Assembly (NCBI GenBank): GCA_028245195.1
Contig: JAOKCF010000007.1
Location: 38,801-102,800, forward strand
Length of the DNA stretch: 64,000 nt
Direction of reading: 5' to 3'
Source of the DNA: Vicingaceae bacterium
GTDB taxonomy: Bacteria; Bacteroidota; Bacteroidia; Flavobacteriales_E; Vicingaceae
Below, piece after piece: positions 29,683 to 38,540 of this stretch; position 1 is the first letter of the stretch, and each line of letters begins with the position of its first letter. A program made the translations under genes and the position numbers. The notes beneath the pieces are model-generated. The model searched no databases, was not told the DNA's origin, and saw only the letters and a program-made list of their open reading frames with translations.

Positions 29683-30037
29683 GTGCTAGAAGCAAATCCA
29701 TTTGCTTCTAATCAGTTACCTACAGGCGATGATAATTTTGGGTTTACACCCGTTCAGTTTCGGTTCATCAATAGTTCTACCCAAATTTCTTCGAACACCA
29801 TTTTTGCTTGGAATTTTGGTGATGGGAATTCTTCGCAAGTTCAAAATCCCGGTTCTCATAGCTATGCTACTTGGGGGAACTATATCATATAATTAAAAGC
29901 AAGCTCTCAAAACTGTTCTGATAGTAATGAGATTCCTGTAATTATTGAAGCACCCAATCCTGATGCAGATTTTGGAGACTCTGCAGTGGGTTGTGAACCA
30001 CTCCAAGTAACCTTTAATCGGTTTAGCTCAAGTTGAC
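29683..30037 (+). pseudogene. PKD-domain protein remnant (two partial repeats, in-frame TAA)
   Basis: FTPVQFRFINSSTQISSNTIFAWNFGDGNSSQVQNPGSHSYATWGNYII, TAA at 29890-29892, then same frame LKASSQNCSDSNEIPVIIEAPNPDADFGDSAVGCEPLQVTFNRFSSS*. Confidence 0.75.
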
Positions 30038-30095
30038 CATCCAAGAAGCTCTTAGATTCTTGAATGATTTCTTTTATCTCTTCTTTATTTATCAT
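30018..30095 (-). pseudogene. Truncated phage-holin-superfamily-III-like protein, N-terminus only
   Basis: MINKEEIKEIIQESKSFLDGQLELNRL directly downstream of a YtxH-like gene; the rest of ORF 29907..30095 is antisense to the PKD remnant. Confidence 0.5.
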
Positions 30096-30098
30096 TAA

Positions 30099-30348
30099 TT
30101 AGGCTTTGTCGTTTAGAATGTTATGCGCGGATTCCATTAAGTCATCTTTCAATTCATTCGCGCTATCCATTCCCTTAGATGCAAAGTTTTCTATACCCTC
30201 AGCAAATTCATCTTTTAATCGATTCGCTTTTTTCTTTAATTTTTCTTTAATTTTTTTCCTGATTCTGGTGCAAATAATACTCATGCTAATGCACCTGCAG
30301 CTGCTCCTACGATTGCTGCCATAACTAATTTTGAACTTTCTTATTCAT
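30099..30348 (-). pseudogene. YtxH-like protein with two 1-nt frameshifts and an in-frame TGA
   Basis: Three frames together give MNKKVQN(fs)..MAAIVGAAAGALA*VLFAPESGKK(fs)KIKEKLKKKANRLKDEFAEGIENFASKGMDSANELKDDLMESAHNILNDKA. Confidence 0.78.
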
Positions 30349-30492
30349 AATTTGATTTAATCTTTATTAATACTGTCTACTCATAATTTAATTATTTTAT
30401 TCAAATTAAACTTTCTTATCAGCCTGTTACCTTCAATAAATGTTTAGCTATTGCAATTTATAAAAACACTTTAGAATATCTACTTTTGAAGT

Positions 30493-31503
30493 ATGAAAAA
30501 TTGGAGGGAAGTTGAAAGTAAAATCAAGAATAGTAAGCATACAGTTATACTGTCACATCGCTCGCCTGATGGTGATTCCGTAGGTTCTTCTTTGGCTCTT
30601 TACCATTACTTAAAAAATTATATCGGCCATGTTCAAGTGATCACGCCAGACCCTGCTCCTAAATTTTTATCCTGGTTAAGTGGTTTTGATACAATTTTAA
30701 ATTATCAGGAAAATGAAGATATTGTTAATCAGGAGCTTAAAAAGGCAGATTTAATTTGTTGTTTAGATTTTAATACTCCAAGTAGAATGGGTGATTTGGA
30801 AAAAGCATTCCACTTGAATCAAGACGCCTATATTATTAACATTGATCATCATCAGGATCCTGATGATTTTTCGAATTTTCAACTTTCAGAAACAAGTGCA
30901 AGCTCAACGTGTCAATTGATTTATGATTTTATTTATGGATTAAAAGGCACGGAAAAATTATCAATAGAATTGGGTGAAGCTATGTATACCGGAATTGTAA
31001 CAGATACTGGAAGTTTTCGATTTTCTAGTACTTCGAAACATACTCACAATGTTGTGGCTGAGCTGATTGAAGTTGGAATTAACCCTGGAAAAATTCATGA
31101 AAACATTTATAATAATTACTCTATAGATCGCCTTAAACTTTTAGGTTTTGTTTTAGTCCAGCGTTTTAAGGTATATGAGAAGTATAATGCTGCTATTATT
31201 TATCTGCCAGAAGAAGATTTAAATCAATTTAATTTTCAAAAGGGAGATACCGAGGGGATAGTAAATTATCCGCTTACAGTAGCAAACATCCGAATGTCTA
31301 TTCTTATTACTGAAAAAGATGGAAAAGTAAAAATGTCATTCAGATCAAAGGGAGATTTTAGAGTTAATGAACTGTCATCAAAATATTTCAGTGGTGGAGG
31401 TCATTTTAATGCAGCAGGAGGAATAAGTGATGTTGGAGTTATGGAAACAGTGAAGAAATTGGAAGAAATTTTTCCTGAATATGAAAAGGAACTGAATGCG
31501 TAG
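30493..31503 (+). CDS. nrnA: DHH/DHHA1 bifunctional oligoribonuclease/PAP phosphatase (NrnA-like)
   Basis: ILSHRSPDGDSVGSSLALYHYL, LDFNTPSRMG, NIDHHQD, FSGGGHFNAAGG. Confidence 0.88.
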   Translation: MKNWREVESKIKNSKHTVILSHRSPDGDSVGSSLALYHYLKNYIGHVQVITPDPAPKFLSWLSGFDTILNYQENEDIVNQELKKADLICCLDFNTPSRMGDLEKAFHLNQDAYIINIDHHQDPDDFSNFQLSETSASSTCQLIYDFIYGLKGTEKLSIELGEAMYTGIVTDTGSFRFSSTSKHTHNVVAELIEVGINPGKIHENIYNNYSIDRLKLLGFVLVQRFKVYEKYNAAIIYLPEEDLNQFNFQKGDTEGIVNYPLTVANIRMSILITEKDGKVKMSFRSKGDFRVNELSSKYFSGGGHFNAAGGISDVGVMETVKKLEEIFPEYEKELNA

Positions 31504-32017
31504 TCTTTTATTTATAGGTATCATAGTATCAGTAATCTCTTGCAGAGATCAACAGAAAGGGAAGGTACTTCCATTCGAAAAGTCGAAGGATTACGAAAAA
31601 AGAATGATTATTTCTCACATAGAATTTCTGAAAAAGGAAAAGGATAGGATATCAACCTTTATAGATAGTGTCGGGGTGCCGTTCGATTCAACTGGCACAG
31701 GTTTGCGTTATTACATTTTTAAAACAAATGAGGGAGATAGCATTGCAAGCAAAGATTTTGCATTTATTGCCTTTACTTTAACTTCGTTAGAAGGAGATAC
31801 ATTGTATCAATCTCCAGAAGGAACCTTACAAGAATTTATTGTGGATTACGATAACGTAGAATCAGGTTTACACGAGGGCATAAAAAAAATGAGAGTAGGA
31901 GAGAAGGCCTATTTGATTTTGCCTGCTCACTTAGCGCATGGAATCAGTGGGGATAACGCAGCAATATATAGTCAAACAACCCTCTTATATAATATTCATT
32001 TGGTCGCTAAGAAATGA
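31496..32017 (+). CDS. FKBP-type peptidyl-prolyl isomerase lipoprotein (GldI-like)
   Basis: VISCRDQQ lipobox; SGLHEGIKKMRVGEKAYLILPAHLAHGISG. Confidence 0.72.
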   Translation: MRSLLFIGIIVSVISCRDQQKGKVLPFEKSKDYEKRMIISHIEFLKKEKDRISTFIDSVGVPFDSTGTGLRYYIFKTNEGDSIASKDFAFIAFTLTSLEGDTLYQSPEGTLQEFIVDYDNVESGLHEGIKKMRVGEKAYLILPAHLAHGISGDNAAIYSQTTLLYNIHLVAKK

Positions 32018-32844
32018 GAATACTAGTTTTAGTTTTTTTAGTTGGACTATTTTCTTGTAAAAAACCTTCATTAAAATTTAAAAAATATTCTGATGATATT
32101 TCGTACAAGTACCTTCAAGTAGGAAACGAAAAGACAATTGGTGAAAAAGATGTTTTGGAAATGCAGTTAATGGTTCTAAGCGAGAAAGGCGATACGCTGC
32201 ATTACGTTGAAGATTACCATTATTTCATTGAACCATCTTCACATATTTTAGATTCTGTTTTCAGAAACTTCTATGTTCAGGATAGTGTTTTATTAAAAAT
32301 TGATCGATCCCTATTCAATGAATATTTTAAGTTTTACAAAGTGCTACAGTCTAATGAGGGAAAATTGTTACTTTCATTAAAGTTGATAAATAATTATGAG
32401 AAACTTGAGGCTGAAAAAGTAAAACAAACTTTTATTTCTAGACGAGAACTGAATGAGCAGGCGGCTGTGCAAAAGTACCTTAGCAATCTTTCAGGAACTT
32501 TAGATACTTTGGAAGGAGTATATAGGCAAATACTTATTGAGACGGACAGCATTCCAATAAAACTTGGAAGCGAAGTCAGCATTCATTACAAAGGTTATTT
32601 TTTAAATGGGTATGTGTTTGACGATACTCGCGAGAAGTCAGTGACGCCGACATTTACTTTTGGTAGAGAGTATCAAATGATTAAGGGTTTTCAAACTGCA
32701 TTAAGCGGGCGAAAAGAGGGAGAAAGAGTGAAAATTATATTACCTTCGCGCCATGCTTTTGGGGAGGAAGGTTCCTTAGCGGGAATTGTCCCTCCCTATA
32801 CTGCTGTAATTTACGATGTTAACATTATAAAAGTAATTAATTAA
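32014..32844 (+). CDS. FKBP-type peptidyl-prolyl isomerase lipoprotein
   Basis: GLFSCKKP lipobox; VSIHYKGYFLNGYVFDDT...GFQTALSGRKEGERVKIILPSRHAFGEEG. Confidence 0.82.
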   Translation: MRILVLVFLVGLFSCKKPSLKFKKYSDDISYKYLQVGNEKTIGEKDVLEMQLMVLSEKGDTLHYVEDYHYFIEPSSHILDSVFRNFYVQDSVLLKIDRSLFNEYFKFYKVLQSNEGKLLLSLKLINNYEKLEAEKVKQTFISRRELNEQAAVQKYLSNLSGTLDTLEGVYRQILIETDSIPIKLGSEVSIHYKGYFLNGYVFDDTREKSVTPTFTFGREYQMIKGFQTALSGRKEGERVKIILPSRHAFGEEGSLAGIVPPYTAVIYDVNIIKVIN

Positions 32845-33759
32845 ATGAAAAAATTAGGATTTAGATTAAGCATAATTGCAGTTGCTATGGCTGCAGTTTC
32901 TTGTGGTAACAAAACAACAAATCAATACCCTGGATATGACAAGGTAGAAGAAGGTTTATATGTAAAATATTACACTAAGAACAAAGAATCTCGTCAGGCG
33001 GCAAATGGAGACATTCTTACCATGAGCATGACTTATGGAACTGAAGATTCAACTTTATTTGATACAGGCCTTAACGGACAACCTGTTCAGTTAAGAGCAG
33101 ATTCAGGAAAATATGTCGGAGATATTTTGACTGCTTTTATGAATATGAGAAAGGGAGATAGTGCGGCAATTATTGTAAATGCTGATAGCTTCTTCATGAA
33201 AACAGCAGGTATGCCTTCAAGCCCTGATTTTATTGATTCTGCGGCTATGTTGTATTTCACAGTTGGATTAACAAATATTCAATCAATGGAAGAAATGCAA
33301 TCAGAAGCAGATGCAAAAAATTCAGAAGCTGAGGCAAATGAGATGGTAATTTTAGCTAAATATTTAGAAGATAATAATATTACTACTGAGCCAACTGAAT
33401 CAGGATTAATTTTCATTTCGAAGAAAAAAGGATCAGGTAAACAAGCTGTTTCTGGCAAGAAAGTGAAAGTAAATTACGAAGGAATGTTTTTAGATGGTAA
33501 GTACTTTGATACTTCTGTAGAAGAAGCTGCTAAAGCAAATGGAATTTACAACCCACAAAGACCTTACGGTCCTTTTGATTTTGACTTGGGAGGAGGCCAA
33601 GTAATTAAAGGGTGGGACGAAGGAATCGCCATGATGAAAGAAGGTGGTAAAGCAAGATTGATTATTCCTTCAAAAATCGCATATGGATCAGCACCAAGAC
33701 CTGGAGCTCCATTTTCAACATTAATTTTTGATGTGGAATTAATTGAGGTACTAGACTAG
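32845..33759 (+). CDS. FKBP-type peptidyl-prolyl isomerase lipoprotein
   Basis: AAVSCGNK lipobox; VKVNYEGMFLDGKYFDTS...VIKGWDEGIAMMKEGGKARLIIPSKIAYG. Confidence 0.87.
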   Translation: MKKLGFRLSIIAVAMAAVSCGNKTTNQYPGYDKVEEGLYVKYYTKNKESRQAANGDILTMSMTYGTEDSTLFDTGLNGQPVQLRADSGKYVGDILTAFMNMRKGDSAAIIVNADSFFMKTAGMPSSPDFIDSAAMLYFTVGLTNIQSMEEMQSEADAKNSEAEANEMVILAKYLEDNNITTEPTESGLIFISKKKGSGKQAVSGKKVKVNYEGMFLDGKYFDTSVEEAAKANGIYNPQRPYGPFDFDLGGGQVIKGWDEGIAMMKEGGKARLIIPSKIAYGSAPRPGAPFSTLIFDVELIEVLD

Positions 33760-33784
33760 TATAATTAGTTGTCAAAAATATTAA

Positions 33785-33817
33785 AAGCCAACTTAAAAAT
33801 TAAGATGGCTTTTTTTG
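33785..33817 (+). terminator. Intrinsic terminator downstream of the FKBP operon
   Basis: AGCCA-a-CTTAA-aaa-TTAAG-a-TGGCT followed by a T tract. Confidence 0.8.
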
Positions 33818-33945
33818 TGAAAATTTGGCACAAATTGAATGCAATAATAACTCACAATCTTCTGTTAAGAAAGTATAGAACAAACGTTCACCAACCATTA
33901 AGCTTTGTTACATTTGTTATGAAACCAATATGGCGATAATAAATT

Positions 33946-35514
33946 TTGAACACCGTGGAAAAATATGACTTGTGTGTAATTGGCGGTGGACCTTCGGGCT
34001 ATGCAGCTGCCATGAGAGCCATAGACTTTGGCAAGAAAGTGCTATTGGTAGAAAAAGATAAACTGGGTGGTTACGGAATTTACGATGGAGCTTTAGCGTC
34101 AAAAACCATGTGGGAGCTATCCAATAAGGTTAAAACTGTTAATGACGAAATCGGCACTTACAGTAGAATTAATATGCCCTTTTCTAAGGTAAAAGAAATT
34201 ATTAACGAAGCTATTTTTGAGCGAAAATTCCAATTTTCTTGCCATTTAAGAATTATTCATGCCGAAACTGGTCTGATTAATTATGAGAAAGGGAAGGCTA
34301 GTTTTGCATCTAAGAAAGAAATTTTAATTCAAAAAAATGATGGTAAATCGATAACTGCATATGCAGAGAATACCATTATAGCAACAGGAAGTAGACCAAG
34401 AAAACTACCTACAATAAAAGTTGACGAGGAGGTTATTTTAACCTCCGATGGTATTTTACATTTAGATGAATTTCCTAAAAGCTTGGTGATTCTTGGAGCA
34501 GGTGTTATTGGTTGTGAATTTGCAACCATGTTTTCGAATTTTGGTCAAACTAAAGTGTACTTAATTGATAGAGCAGAGCGTATTTTACCTTTTGAAGATG
34601 AAGATATTGCTGATGTCGTTGCGACAAGTCTAGAACGTAATGGAGTTACCATACATCGAGGTGCAAAATTAGTCCGAATGGATCACTTGGGTGATGCAGT
34701 AGAGTATGAGATAGAAAATGCAGACGGAAGTACGGAAGTAATTCAAGTGGAAAAGGCGATGCTATCCATTGGTCGAGTTCCAAATGTTGACGAGTTGGAA
34801 TTAGACAGCTGTGGAGTTAAAATGAGTAAAAGAGGTGTTCACATTGGAGATGAAGATACTAGAACTAATATTTCGAATATTTATGCAGTTGGTGACGTTT
34901 CTGGTCATATGGCACTAGTAAATGTAGGTGAGCGAGAAGCAAGACATGCTGTAGTTAAAATGTTCGCAGATTTTCCAGTGAAACCAATTCACTATGAAAA
35001 TATTTCAACAATAATGTTCCTAAGTCCTGAGGTTGCTGCTGTAGGGTTAAGCGAGCAGAAAGCTCAAGAATTAAAAATTCCTATACGGGTATCAAAAATT
35101 GATTACTCTATGATTGCTAGAGCAATCGCTATGCGGAAGACCACCGGTTTTTTTAAAATAATTGTTTCTGATGATGATGACATGAAGGTTCTTGGAATGA
35201 GAGCAGTTGGAGAACATGCTTCTTCTGCTATTCAATCGGTATCCTTGTTAATGTATATGAATAAAGGAATTGATGAGCTGGCTCATATGATTCATCCTCA
35301 CCCTTCGATAGTAGAAGGAGTTCAAGAATGTGTTCGAATGTTGATAGGAAAGTCTATTTACAAATCTTCGGTTTTTAAAGACAAACTAAAGTGTTATAAA
35401 CGAACTATAGATGGTGAGAAACTCCCTCTCCATGCTTTGACTGATAATTCAGAAGAAAATTTGAATCGGGAGAAGATGATAGAAATGAATCGTACTAAAG
35501 TTAATTATAATTAA
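33946..35514 (+). CDS. FAD/NAD(P)-dependent oxidoreductase, dihydrolipoamide dehydrogenase / SthA-like but lacking the redox cysteines
   Basis: CVIGGGPSGYAAAMRA; GGYGIYDGALASKT in place of GGxCxNxGCxPSK; ILGAGVIGCEFATMF; HPHPSIVEG C-terminal motif. Confidence 0.82.
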   Translation: MNTVEKYDLCVIGGGPSGYAAAMRAIDFGKKVLLVEKDKLGGYGIYDGALASKTMWELSNKVKTVNDEIGTYSRINMPFSKVKEIINEAIFERKFQFSCHLRIIHAETGLINYEKGKASFASKKEILIQKNDGKSITAYAENTIIATGSRPRKLPTIKVDEEVILTSDGILHLDEFPKSLVILGAGVIGCEFATMFSNFGQTKVYLIDRAERILPFEDEDIADVVATSLERNGVTIHRGAKLVRMDHLGDAVEYEIENADGSTEVIQVEKAMLSIGRVPNVDELELDSCGVKMSKRGVHIGDEDTRTNISNIYAVGDVSGHMALVNVGEREARHAVVKMFADFPVKPIHYENISTIMFLSPEVAAVGLSEQKAQELKIPIRVSKIDYSMIARAIAMRKTTGFFKIIVSDDDDMKVLGMRAVGEHASSAIQSVSLLMYMNKGIDELAHMIHPHPSIVEGVQECVRMLIGKSIYKSSVFKDKLKCYKRTIDGEKLPLHALTDNSEENLNREKMIEMNRTKVNYN

Positions 35515-36614
35515 GGCCTAAAAGCTGGATTAGTAATAAAACTTGAGTCGTTCAAGGTATTGAGAAAGGCTATTAAATCAGTTTTTTGCTGCGTTGTTAG
35601 ATTTCTAGGCTTTTGTCTCCCATCAATATTAGGTGAGTTAACGTTTATTCCAGAATTGTAAAACTCAACGACTTCATCTAGGGTAGCAAAACGACCGTCA
35701 TGCATGTAGGGTGCTGTGAATGCTAAGTTTCTTAAAGACGGCGTTTTAAATTTGCCAACATCTAATGGGTTTTTTGTAATCCAAGCAAGCCCGGAGTCAG
35801 GGTTGGCATCTAGACCATTATTTACAAATTCATTGGTAGTCCATAAAATCTGAAAAGGAGTGCCATGACAATGAAAGCAGTCTCCCGTTCCTTCTGCCAT
35901 AAAAATATCAAAACCTCTAGATTCTGCCGAGGTAAGAGAGTTGTCACCAGGAGTATTGATTCCTTCTTGAGTCTCTAGAAAATATCTGTCAAATTTTGAA
36001 TCACCACTAATTAGTGTTCTCTCAAATTGGGCGATGGCTTTTACAACCAAATTAGAATCTATAATGTTTGTTCCAAATGCTCTTTTAAAAAGTCGGGGAT
36101 AATCGTTTGCACCTTGCAATTTAGAAGCTACATTTATCCATGTCTCTTGCATTTCAAGAGGGTCTCTTACTGGCCCCAAAGCTTGTTGTTCTAGAGTAGT
36201 AACGGAACCATGCCAATTGAAGCGCCTGGAAGTAACAGAACCCCAGGCTAAATTAAATAACGGCATCGCATTTCTGATGCTCAGTGTGCCTCCTACGCCT
36301 ATACTTTTGACCATCCCTTGATCATTAAATGCTTCTAAAGGGGCATGGCAAGAGGCACATGAAATACTATTGTCCCTAGATAGCATTCTTTCAAAGAACA
36401 ACTTTTTTCCCAAAGCTACTCCTTCCAACGTAAGTGAATTGTCTACAGGAATTATAGGTGAGTTAATATAATTGAAGTGAGGTGGTAGCTCGAGTGCATA
36501 AGGTGTAGGACTTCTGCTAGCAGGAGGGATTTCTTTATCAATAGTATCGTCATCCTCTCGGCACGAAGCTAAGAGGATGATGATAACTAAGGTATAGTTT
36601 AAAATGCGTTTCAT
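35511..36614 (-). CDS. Diheme cytochrome c peroxidase / MauG-MbnH family lipoprotein
   Basis: Two CxxCH motifs (SCASCHAPLEAF, DCFHCHGTPF) and FKTPSLRNLAFTAPYMHDGRFATLDEVVEFYN. Confidence 0.9.
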   Translation of the reverse strand: MKRILNYTLVIIILLASCREDDDTIDKEIPPASRSPTPYALELPPHFNYINSPIIPVDNSLTLEGVALGKKLFFERMLSRDNSISCASCHAPLEAFNDQGMVKSIGVGGTLSIRNAMPLFNLAWGSVTSRRFNWHGSVTTLEQQALGPVRDPLEMQETWINVASKLQGANDYPRLFKRAFGTNIIDSNLVVKAIAQFERTLISGDSKFDRYFLETQEGINTPGDNSLTSAESRGFDIFMAEGTGDCFHCHGTPFQILWTTNEFVNNGLDANPDSGLAWITKNPLDVGKFKTPSLRNLAFTAPYMHDGRFATLDEVVEFYNSGINVNSPNIDGRQKPRNLTTQQKTDLIAFLNTLNDSSFITNPAFRP

Positions 36615-36617
36615 TTA

Positions 36618-37418
36618 CTATTGCTTAAAATTAAACACAGAACTTCCATTACTGTTTAACGCTTTTTGTGCTGCAGAAATTGGCATTACTGGAGCATTCC
36701 AAACATTAAAATCCCAATCTATTGGATTAGTGTACCATTCTTCTATGTTCATTTCAATATCGAAGCTAAAGTCACTACTAATTAAAATTTTTGAATTAGG
36801 CAATGTGACATCAAAATGGTTGATTTCATTTGTTCGCGGCATAGTAGAGTCATCGCTTGCAGTTCCCATATGTGTTTTGAACTCGGCAGAAGTGTTTGTA
36901 TTATCTAAATAATCGCCTTCCAATCTTAAAAAGTGGTAACCACCACCTAACATAACGGGCCAATTCCAACCAAGGGTGTTTAGGTCGATATAAGCTCCTG
37001 AAACGTTGTCTTCTTCATCAAAACCAAAAGTGAACCCAATTGAAGTATACGTGCCTTCAGGAATTTTTGTGTTTAATGTGTATTGTAAAGTTGACGAGTC
37101 TTCTAGTGTTACGTAGTGATATCCTCCATCTACAATCTTAGTTCCATCGTCCTTTGTGAATGTCACATCTGAAATCAAATACTGCAACTTGGTTACATTG
37201 AATTGTTGTATCAACGCATTTTCATAAGGATGGCCTGCAGTGTTCATTTGCAATACAACTCCATCAACATATTGAGTTAAGTTAATAGTAGCCGTGTACT
37301 CTTCCGTTACTGTTACAGGACTTATTGTGTCATCGTCATCATCTTTACAAGATGAAAATGATAATATTAAAATTACTAATGCACTGAATAATATTTTGTT
37401 GTATTTAAAATTTTTCAT
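36618..37418 (-). CDS. MbnP-like family lipoprotein
   Basis: LIQQFNVTKLQYLISDVTF, GFTFGFDEEDNVSG, LGWNWPVMLGGGYHFLRLEGDY; directly upstream of the MauG-like gene. Confidence 0.75.
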   Translation of the reverse strand: MKNFKYNKILFSALVILILSFSSCKDDDDDTISPVTVTEEYTATINLTQYVDGVVLQMNTAGHPYENALIQQFNVTKLQYLISDVTFTKDDGTKIVDGGYHYVTLEDSSTLQYTLNTKIPEGTYTSIGFTFGFDEEDNVSGAYIDLNTLGWNWPVMLGGGYHFLRLEGDYLDNTNTSAEFKTHMGTASDDSTMPRTNEINHFDVTLPNSKILISSDFSFDIEMNIEEWYTNPIDWDFNVWNAPVMPISAAQKALNSNGSSVFNFKQ

Positions 37419-37427
37419 TTTCTATTT

Positions 37428-37583
37428 TTAAAAGTAAAAAGTTAAGTCAGTTGAAAATCTCATATTGTTTTGCAACTGATTATCGTTTAATGATTGACGT
37501 ATAGGATCCCCAAAGGATGCCCCTATTGCCATTTTTTTGATGTAAATTTTTGTGCCATATATAAAGATAATCCTTTTTATAAT
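37428..37583 (-). pseudogene. Orphan C-terminal strand region of an outer-membrane beta-barrel protein
   Basis: IYGTKIYIKKMAIGASFGDPIRQSLNDNQLQNNMRFSTDLTFYF*: terminal aromatic residue typical of OMPs; only ~50 codons open, TGA upstream at 37584-37586. Confidence 0.55.
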
Positions 37584-37629
37584 TCACTTTAAAAAAAGGC
37601 TTGTTTAATTTAGGAGCAGTTTAAAGAAT

Positions 37630-38538
37630 ATGAGTTTAATTGTTATTTTAGGTCCAACTGCTGTTGGAAAGACTCAGTTAGCTGTTCAACTTTCAGATAA
37701 GTTAGATGGTGAAATAATCAGTGCAGATAGTCGGCAAGTATATCGTGACATGGATTTAGGGACTGGGAAAGATTTAAAGGACTACATAGTGGATGGCAAA
37801 CAAGTTCCATTTCACTTAATTGATATTAAACAAGCGGGTGATGCTTATAATGTGTTCGATTTTCAGCAGGATTTTTATATTTCGTATGAAGCGATAATTA
37901 GAAAAGGAAAAACTGCTATTTTATGTGGAGGAACGGGTCTGTATCTAGAAGCTGCTTTGGCAAAAGAAAAAATGCTCGAGGTTCCTGAAAATACTTCGCT
38001 GCGAGAGGAATTAACAGTTTTGAGTCAAAAGGAACTGATTAACCGACTAACTAGTCTTATTAAAAATGTTCATAACAACACTGATCTTATAGATCGAGAG
38101 CGAACCATACGAGCAATAGAGATTGAGCTGTTTAAATCACAGCATGTGGAGTTGCAATTAAGCCCGGTGAAGAAGTTTAAAATAATTGGACTAAGAATGG
38201 AACGCGAAAATTTACGAAAGAGAATTAGTGAACGACTTGAGGTTAGATTACAAGAGGGAATGATGGAGGAAGCAGAGCGTTTATTAAACCAAGGAGTGAG
38301 TCATGAACAATTGGACTATTATGGTTTGGAATATCGATTTCTTTCTGCTTACATGCAAGGTAAAGTAAGTTATGATGAAATGTTCGAAGGTCTTGTTCAA
38401 GCCATTCGTAGGTTTGCTAAAAAACAAATGACCTGGTATCGAAGAATGGAAAAAAAAGGACAAATAATTTATTGGATTGACGCTGAAGAATCGATGGATA
38501 TAAAAGTTCAACAAGCTTTAAAACTTTTAAATAAATAG
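37630..38538 (+). CDS. miaA: tRNA dimethylallyltransferase
   Basis: LIVILGPTAVGKTQLAVQL, EIISADSRQVYRDMDLGTGK, GGTGLY. Confidence 0.96.
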   Translation: MSLIVILGPTAVGKTQLAVQLSDKLDGEIISADSRQVYRDMDLGTGKDLKDYIVDGKQVPFHLIDIKQAGDAYNVFDFQQDFYISYEAIIRKGKTAILCGGTGLYLEAALAKEKMLEVPENTSLREELTVLSQKELINRLTSLIKNVHNNTDLIDRERTIRAIEIELFKSQHVELQLSPVKKFKIIGLRMERENLRKRISERLEVRLQEGMMEEAERLLNQGVSHEQLDYYGLEYRFLSAYMQGKVSYDEMFEGLVQAIRRFAKKQMTWYRRMEKKGQIIYWIDAEESMDIKVQQALKLLNK

Positions 38539-38540
38539 CG

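Noticed and set aside
29702-29896. ORF MLLISYLQAMIILGLHPFSFGSS...
   Set aside because: Alternate frame of the PKD relic; the overlapping frame has the recognisable WNFGDG motif.
30106-30324. Plus-strand hydrophobic ORF MSFRMLCADSIKSSFNSF...
   Set aside because: Antisense shadow of the lysine-rich YtxH-like pseudogene.
31496-33759. Three tandem FKBP lipoprotein genes as a novel system
   Set aside because: Matches the known GldI-like/FKBP neighbourhood with a DHH phosphoesterase in Flavobacteriia; unusual only in copy number.
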